From an uncultured Gammaproteobacteria bacterium (lineage in GTDB: Bacteria; Pseudomonadota; Gammaproteobacteria; Pseudomonadales; Pseudohongiellaceae): 11,303 nt of DNA. The stretch covers positions 1-11,303 of the forward strand of contig CAISYX010000201.1 in the NCBI GenBank assembly GCA_903889815.1. The letters are read 5' to 3'. The translations under genes and the position numbers were made by a program. The notes under the pieces were generated by a model that saw only the letters and a program-made list of their open reading frames with translations, had not been told where the DNA came from and did not search any database. Shown here piece by piece: positions 6,779 to 11,303 of the stretch (positions are counted from its first letter, which is position 1; the number at the start of each line of letters is the position of its first letter).

Positions 6779-6795
6779 CTGGACTTCTCCTTCAA
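6768..6795 (-). promoter_or_regulatory. Candidate rpsO promoter
   Basis: On the minus strand TTGAAG (6790-6795) and TATCAA (6768-6773) each match the sigma-70 consensus at four of six bases, with a 16-base spacer. A transcript would start near 6761 and still carry the terminator ahead of rpsO. It overlaps the ribosome binding site and start of the short ORF, so the two readings compete unless another promoter lies further upstream. Confidence 0.25.
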
Positions 6796-6812
6796 TTACG
6801 GTACTGCACATT

Positions 6813-6834
6813 CATGACAGTTCTGTCTGTCATG
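6813..6834. repeat. Perfect 8-bp inverted repeat just after truB
   Basis: CATGACAG (6813-6820) and CTGTCATG (6827-6834) are perfect reverse complements separated by six bases. The element starts 13 bases past the truB stop codon. No T-run follows on either strand, so it is not an intrinsic terminator. It could be an mRNA hairpin that protects or is processed at the truB 3' end, or a palindromic protein-binding site. Confidence 0.6.
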
Positions 6835-6846
6835 CCTGCGTTCGCA

Positions 6847-7770
6847 TCAGGTGGCGAACAGGCGTTTCGGGGCGACACGCCCGTCTTCCAGGATCGTGCC
6901 GATGCCGATGAATTCTTCCCGGTCGTACAGGCGGACCAGCCCCGAGGCAGGCAGATGCCGTACCAGCACCGCCTGGCCCTGCTTGAGATACGCTGCTGTC
7001 TCTTCCGGCAGCCTGACCTCAGGCAAGTCCTGCACGGCGCAATCCGTGGCCTGCAGCCACGGGTCCAGTGCTGCAAGTCCGCCCGCTTCCTTCAGTTGCG
7101 CGAGGGTGGCCATCGTAACACACTGCGCCTCCCCGAAGGCACCTGCCTGCAGGCGCCGCAGCGTCTGCACATGGGCGCCACAGCCCAGCACCTCGCCGAT
7201 ATCTTCTGCCAGCGTCCGCACATAGGTGCCCTTGCTGCAGAAGATCTCCAGGTCGGCGGTTGCGGCCGCAGCATCGAAGCCCAGCAGCGTCAGCGCATGG
7301 ATCGTCACGGGGCGCGCGTCACGCACCACTTCCTTGCCAGCGCGGGCCAGCTTGTAAAGCGGTTGACCCTGATGCTTCAGGGCCGAATACATGGGCGGAG
7401 TCTGCTCGATATCCCCTGTGAACGCCAGAATCACTTCCTGCACAGCCGCCGCAGTGACATGCGCAGCGGAACGCTCGTCGATCACACGCCCTTCAGCATC
7501 CGCCGTATCCGTCCGCACGCCCAGCTTGATCGTGGTGCGATAGCGTTTGTCGGAGTCCAGCAGGAACTGTGAAATCTTGGTGGCCTCGCCGAAACAGATC
7601 GGCAACACGCCCGTTGCAAGCGGGTCAAGACTCCCGGTGTGCCCGGCTTTCTCGGCCTCGAACAGGCGTTTGACCTGTTGCAGACAGGCGTTCGAACTCA
7701 TGCCAATCGGCTTGTCCAGCACCAGTATGCCGTCGATGTCCCGGCCCTTGGCCTTGCGATATTGCGCCAC
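6847..7770 (-). CDS. truB: tRNA pseudouridine(55) synthase TruB
   Basis: 307 residues (E. coli 314). TruB converts uridine 55 of the tRNA T-loop to pseudouridine (EC 5.4.99.25) and also acts as a tRNA chaperone. The N-terminal catalytic domain shows GILVLDKPIGMSS (14-26) and the AGHTGSLDPLATG motif (42-54), whose aspartate D49 is the catalytic nucleophile. KRYRTTIKLG and CSKGTYVRTLAEDIG are further family motifs. The last ~60 residues form the small C-terminal (PUA-type) domain. The start is GTG (7768-7770), with GAGAGG about six bases upstream, and no ATG lies near enough upstream to be better. It sits 24 bases after rbfA in the usual order, and is followed by the structured leader of rpsO. 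Confidence 0.98.
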   Translation of the reverse strand: MAQYRKAKGRDIDGILVLDKPIGMSSNACLQQVKRLFEAEKAGHTGSLDPLATGVLPICFGEATKISQFLLDSDKRYRTTIKLGVRTDTADAEGRVIDERSAAHVTAAAVQEVILAFTGDIEQTPPMYSALKHQGQPLYKLARAGKEVVRDARPVTIHALTLLGFDAAAATADLEIFCSKGTYVRTLAEDIGEVLGCGAHVQTLRRLQAGAFGEAQCVTMATLAQLKEAGGLAALDPWLQATDCAVQDLPEVRLPEETAAYLKQGQAVLVRHLPASGLVRLYDREEFIGIGTILEDGRVAPKRLFAT

Positions 7771-7794
7771 GTACTGCCTCTCAGCCTGCTGCTG

Positions 7795-8223
7795 TCAGGA
7801 CTGGTGTTCGCTGTCAGCGGCCAGTGCCTTGTCGATCAGCGACGACAGGTATTGTCCGCGTGCCACGCTCTGATCATAGTGAAAAATCAGTTTGGGCGTG
7901 GTGCGCAGGCTGGTGCGTTTGGCCAGCAGCGAGCGCAGATAGCCGGAAGCGGCATTGAGGGCCTTGAGACTCTCTTCCACTTCCAGTTTGTCCAGAGCGC
8001 CAGCCTTGTCCAGCGTCACGCCAGGTGCCAGCCCGGACACGCCATCGACCGAGCCCATCACGGTCACATACACATCGGCGTGGGCAAGATCCCGGCTGAC
8101 TTTCACACCGGTCACCGACACCATGCCGACACGCGGATCGTTGACTTCGAGCTGAATCAGCAGGGCAAGCTCCCGCTGAATCTGGTCGGCCACGCGCTGC
8201 AATCTGGGTGATACATTTGCCAT
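7795..8223 (-). CDS. rbfA: 30S ribosome-binding factor RbfA
   Basis: 142 residues (E. coli 133). RbfA binds immature 30S subunits near 16S helix 1 and is needed for late 16S maturation and cold adaptation. The N-terminus, SPRLQRVADQIQRELALL, and the central VNDPRVGMVSVTGVKVSRD are family hallmarks. The C-terminal half (AASGYLRSLLAKR through TPKLIFHYD) completes the KH-like fold with its Ala-x-Gly kink. The reading frame is open 23 codons further up, into infB, but the ATG at 8221-8223 begins the conserved protein and lies 16 bases after the infB stop. Its ribosome binding site is weak (GGGA, six bases upstream), which suggests coupling to infB translation. Confidence 0.97.
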   Translation of the reverse strand: MANVSPRLQRVADQIQRELALLIQLEVNDPRVGMVSVTGVKVSRDLAHADVYVTVMGSVDGVSGLAPGVTLDKAGALDKLEVEESLKALNAASGYLRSLLAKRTSLRTTPKLIFHYDQSVARGQYLSSLIDKALAADSEHQS

Positions 8224-8239
8224 AGCGGTTCCCGGCGCC

Positions 8240-10783
8240 TTACAGCGTTCTGGCCACCGCAGTGGTCTGATACACCTCGATCTTGTCGCCAATCTGCACG
8301 TCGTTGTAGTTCTTCACGCCGATACCGCACTCGATACCCATGCGTACAGAGCTGGCCTCGTCCTTGAAACGACGCAGGGACTCCAGCTCGCCTTCGTAGA
8401 TCACCACATCGTTGCGCAACACACGGATCGGCTTGGAACGGTAGACAGTTCCCTCAATGACCATGCTGCCGGCGATCTGGCCGAACTTCGGCGAATTGAA
8501 GACATCGCGCACTTCGGCTACGCCGAGGATTTCCTCGCGCAATTCCGGGCTCAGCATGCCGCTCAGGACTGCCTTGGCATCGTCGATCACGTTGTAAATG
8601 ATGTTGTAGTAACGAAGCTGCAGACCTTCGTTCTCAATGATCTCGCGCGCACTCTTGTCGGCACGCACATTGAACCCGATGATCGTGGCCTTGGAAGTCG
8701 CCGCCAGTTGCGCGTCCGTCTCGGAGATGCCACCAACCCCCGCAGAGACGATGTTCACCTGCACTTCGTCAGTGCCCAGCTTGTGCAGCGACGACACGAT
8801 CGCCTCAAGAGAGCCACGCACGTCCGTCTTCAGAACAACGTTCATGATGCCCACATTGGCGCGACCGATGCCGGCAAACATGGATTCGACCTTGTTGGTC
8901 TGCTGCATGGCCACCTTGCTGTCCTTGTGACGTTCGCGGCGCTGTGCTGCCACTTCCTTGGCCATCTTCTCGTCGGCCACAACGACGAACTCGTCACCGG
9001 CTTCAGGCACGCCATTCAATCCCAGAATTTCCACGGGGATGGACGGACCGGCGGTCTTCACGGATTGGCTCATCTCATCGATCAGGGCGCGAACACGACC
9101 ATACTCTTGCCCTACCAGCACCACGTCCCCCACTTTCAGTGTGCCATTCTGTACGAGCACGGATGCCACAGGGCCACGGCCTTTGTCGAGACGGGATTCG
9201 ATGACCACACCCTTGCCCGGAGCGTCTACATGGGCCTTCAGTTCCAGCAGCTCGGCCTGCAGCAGGATGGATTCCAGCAATTCTTCGATACCCTGCCCCG
9301 TATGGGCTGACACTTCCACGAACTGCGTGTCACCCCCCCATGCGTCAGAGATCACATTCAGATTGGCCAGCTCGCTGCGCACGCGATCCAGATCGATGTC
9401 GGGCTTGTCGACCTTGTTGATCGCCACCACCAGAGGGACGCCTGCAGAGCGCGCGTGCTGCACTGCCTCTTCTGTCTGCGGCTTCACGCCGTCATCGGCT
9501 GCAACCACGAGAACCACCACATCCGTTGCCTTGGCACCACGTGAGCGCATGGCACTGAACGCAGCATGGCCGGGGGTGTCAAGGAAACAGATCATGCCGC
9601 CGGGAGTTTCCACGTGATAGGCGCCGATATGCTGCGTAATGCCACCCGCCTCATGGGAGACCACGGACGCCTTGCGGATGTAGTCCAGCAGCGAAGTCTT
9701 GCCATGGTCGACGTGACCCATGACCGTCACAACCGGTGCGCGCGGCGCAGATTCGGCACCGCCGTCATAGGCAATCGATTCGTAAAGGCTTTCTTCCAGC
9801 GCGTCCGCAGAGACAAACCTGGCCGTATGGCCCATCTCTTCCACCAGCAGGGTGGCGATGTCCTGATCGAGCACCTGGTTGATGGTCGCCATGACGCCCA
9901 TCTTGAAGAGCATCTTGACCACTTCGGCTGACTTGACCGACATCTTCTGCGCGAGGTCTGTGACGGAATTGGCTTCTCCGATGGCGATCTCACGGGAGAT
10001 GAACTCTGTCGGCTTCTCGAAGCCATGCTGCTTGGCAGCGCGAGACTTGCTCTTGCGACCGCCACGACGACCCCGACTGTCACCATACTCGCTGTCTTCC
10101 AGCACGAAGTCATCGACGCGCCCTTTGACCTGCTTTCTGGCAGGTGCCTTGTCCTTCTTGCGGAAGGCGCCCTTGTCATCGTCCTTTGCATCAGGCTGAT
10201 CCTTCTTCAGTCCCTTGTTCAAATCAGGACGCGCGGCGGGAGCCGCTGGTGCCGGACGACGCGCTTCAACCACTTCCGAAGGCCACTCCACCACTTTCTC
10301 GGCAGCAGCCTTTTCCTGCGCTGGCACAACAGACTCAACAGGCGCTTCAGCCTTGATATTGATCTCGACCTGCGCACCGGGGGCGTCCAGTTGCTGTTCG
10401 AATTCCTGCCCATGTGCCGACGGATCTTCCGCCTGATCGAGCGCTTCTGCGCCCTCTGCTTCACCCGGTAGTTCGCTGCGCTTCACATAAGTGCGCTTCT
10501 TGCGGACTTCCACAGCAATAGTCTTGCCACGGCCATGATTGCTGGCCGATTTGAGCGTCTCCACGGTCTTGCGCTTGAGCGTGATTTTCTTGGGCGCGTT
10601 GTCAGTCGCTTCCTTGTCCCCATGGCTGCGCCGCAAGAACAGCAACAACGTGTTCTTGTCGTCGTTGGAAATGGAATCGTCTGCCTTTGTATGGGGCAGA
10701 CCCGCTTCCTTCACCTGGGAAAGAAGTCTCTCGACTGAAACTCCAACAACCTTGGCGAGTTCACTGACTGTTACATCTGCCAT
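8240..10783 (-). CDS. infB: Translation initiation factor IF-2
   Basis: 847 residues (E. coli 890). This GTPase places fMet-tRNA on the 30S P site and promotes subunit joining. An IF2-N domain lies at about 1-52, followed by the IF2-associated KKRTYVKRSE region and a charged, low-complexity linker (about 105-255). A second IF2-N domain is at about 262-315. The G domain has GHVDHGKTS (356-364), GGITQHIGAYHV (379-390), DTPGH (402-406), NKVD (456-459) and VSAH (491-494). The C-terminal beta-barrel domains that bind fMet-tRNA follow, to residue 847. The ATG is supported by AGGAG seven bases upstream. It lies 75 bases after nusA, whose gap shows no terminator. Internal starts giving shorter IF2 forms are known in E. 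coli; I saw no clear internal start with a good ribosome binding site here. Confidence 0.99.
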   Translation of the reverse strand: MADVTVSELAKVVGVSVERLLSQVKEAGLPHTKADDSISNDDKNTLLLFLRRSHGDKEATDNAPKKITLKRKTVETLKSASNHGRGKTIAVEVRKKRTYVKRSELPGEAEGAEALDQAEDPSAHGQEFEQQLDAPGAQVEINIKAEAPVESVVPAQEKAAAEKVVEWPSEVVEARRPAPAAPAARPDLNKGLKKDQPDAKDDDKGAFRKKDKAPARKQVKGRVDDFVLEDSEYGDSRGRRGGRKSKSRAAKQHGFEKPTEFISREIAIGEANSVTDLAQKMSVKSAEVVKMLFKMGVMATINQVLDQDIATLLVEEMGHTARFVSADALEESLYESIAYDGGAESAPRAPVVTVMGHVDHGKTSLLDYIRKASVVSHEAGGITQHIGAYHVETPGGMICFLDTPGHAAFSAMRSRGAKATDVVVLVVAADDGVKPQTEEAVQHARSAGVPLVVAINKVDKPDIDLDRVRSELANLNVISDAWGGDTQFVEVSAHTGQGIEELLESILLQAELLELKAHVDAPGKGVVIESRLDKGRGPVASVLVQNGTLKVGDVVLVGQEYGRVRALIDEMSQSVKTAGPSIPVEILGLNGVPEAGDEFVVVADEKMAKEVAAQRRERHKDSKVAMQQTNKVESMFAGIGRANVGIMNVVLKTDVRGSLEAIVSSLHKLGTDEVQVNIVSAGVGGISETDAQLAATSKATIIGFNVRADKSAREIIENEGLQLRYYNIIYNVIDDAKAVLSGMLSPELREEILGVAEVRDVFNSPKFGQIAGSMVIEGTVYRSKPIRVLRNDVVIYEGELESLRRFKDEASSVRMGIECGIGVKNYNDVQIGDKIEVYQTTAVARTL

Positions 10784-10858
10784 TTACCTACTCCTGATTA
10801 CCCTTGCCGCCTGACCCAGATTCTTTTCCTGCCTGATCCATTCTGCGCTCGATTGCGC

Positions 10859-11303
10859 TTACTCGAACCAGGGCGCTCGCGCCGTCATGATCAGCTTGCC
10901 TGCACGCTCTTCATCCATTCCGTCTATGTCAATCAGTTCGTCGATGGACTGCTCTGCCAGATCTTCCATGCAGAGCACGCCCTTTCCGGCAAGCGCAAGC
11001 GCCAGCGCGTCATCCATGCCTTCCATATTGATCAGATCATCGGCGACATTCGCACTGGACAGCCCTTCCTCCGATGCGATGGCCTGTGTCAGCAATGCGT
11101 CTTTGGCGCGATTGCGCAATTCATTCGCGATGTCTTCGTCGAAGCCATCAATGCTGAGAATTTCTTCCAGCGGAACGTAGGCGATCTCTTCCAAAGAAGT
11201 GAAACCTTCGCTCACAAGAATCTCGGCGATATCTTCATCCACATCCAGTTTGGCAACAAACATTTCAACGAATCCGCTGGTTTCATGCTGCTGCTTCTCG
11301 GCG
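10859..11303 (-). CDS. nusA: Transcription termination/antitermination factor NusA, C-terminal part (5' end outside window)
   Basis: About 148 C-terminal residues are visible, open to the right edge and ending at TAA 10859-10861. The segment EMFVAKLDVDEDIAEILVSEGFTSLEEIAYVP matches the start of the E. coli-type C-terminal acidic repeats. Two such helix-hairpin-helix repeats can be seen: one ending in LSIDGFDEDIANEL, the other in LIDIDGMDEERAGKLI. In E. coli these bind the RNA polymerase alpha C-terminal domain and lambda N. The presence of both repeats is typical of proteobacterial NusA. The upstream S1 and KH domains lie beyond the window. The ATG at 11261-11263 is internal, because the conserved protein continues upstream in frame. 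It leads the infB-rbfA-truB cluster. Confidence 0.96.
   Translation of the reverse strand, partial: AEKQQHETSGFVEMFVAKLDVDEDIAEILVSEGFTSLEEIAYVPLEEILSIDGFDEDIANELRNRAKDALLTQAIASEEGLSSANVADDLINMEGMDDALALALAGKGVLCMEDLAEQSIDELIDIDGMDEERAGKLIMTARAPWFE

Noticed and set aside
6619..6792. Third-frame open stretch on the minus strand across the terminator into rpsO, with a protein-like segment FGKDVENEGRF
   Set aside because: It is about 59 codons between stops, has no ATG and no suitably placed ribosome binding site, and runs out of frame into rpsO. Probably chance.
6814..7572. Plus-strand open frame of 252 codons opposite truB
   Set aside because: It lies opposite a fully conserved truB. The composition is typical of a shadow frame.
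8224..8292. 23-codon extension of rbfA into infB
   Set aside because: The extra residues are unlike RbfA and overlap the conserved end of IF2; the ATG at 8223 gives the canonical N-terminus.

Overview
The window is a stretch of gammaproteobacterial chromosome, roughly 58-60% GC by eye, made almost entirely of housekeeping genes. The minus-strand order nusA-infB-rbfA-truB-rpsO-pnp is the classic gammaproteobacterial translation/RNA-metabolism cluster, and the proteins match gammaproteobacterial families closely: an 89-residue S15, a 704-residue PNPase with KH and S1 domains, and an 847-residue IF2. I cannot name the genus. No mobile element, CRISPR array, rRNA or tRNA gene was found, and no gene-free stretch exceeds 300 bases; the longest is the 179-base truB-rpsO gap.

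Right to left, the way most genes are read: the C-terminal part of nusA (10859 to the window edge), infB (8240-10783), rbfA (7795-8223), truB (6847-7770), a structured leader (6668-6846), rpsO (6398-6667), a 97-base leader and pnp (4180-6294). A strong intrinsic terminator (4122-4160) closes this cluster. It is followed by a candidate promoter and a second minus-strand unit: an SSAT-like GNAT acetyltransferase (3530-4045), a class IV D-amino-acid aminotransferase overlapping it by four bases (2679-3533), and a secreted gamma-glutamyltranspeptidase (932-2638). The left end holds the C-terminal part of a convergent plus-strand NhaC-type Na+/H+ antiporter (1-895).

The large cluster links transcription elongation (NusA), initiation (IF2), 30S maturation (RbfA), tRNA modification (TruB), a primary 30S assembly protein (S15) and RNA decay (PNPase). 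The smaller unit pairs periplasmic gamma-glutamyl cleavage with D-amino-acid transamination and N-acetylation of a polyamine- or lysine-like amine.

The most interesting signals are regulatory. The truB-rpsO gap holds a possible 24-codon leader ORF with a strong ribosome binding site. Its stop codon lies in the 3' arm of an intrinsic terminator only 26 bases upstream of the rpsO start, an arrangement that resembles translation-controlled attenuation. A similar geometry occurs at dat-ggt, where a terminator-like hairpin spans the dat stop codon just ahead of the ggt ribosome binding site. No clearly novel protein system is visible.
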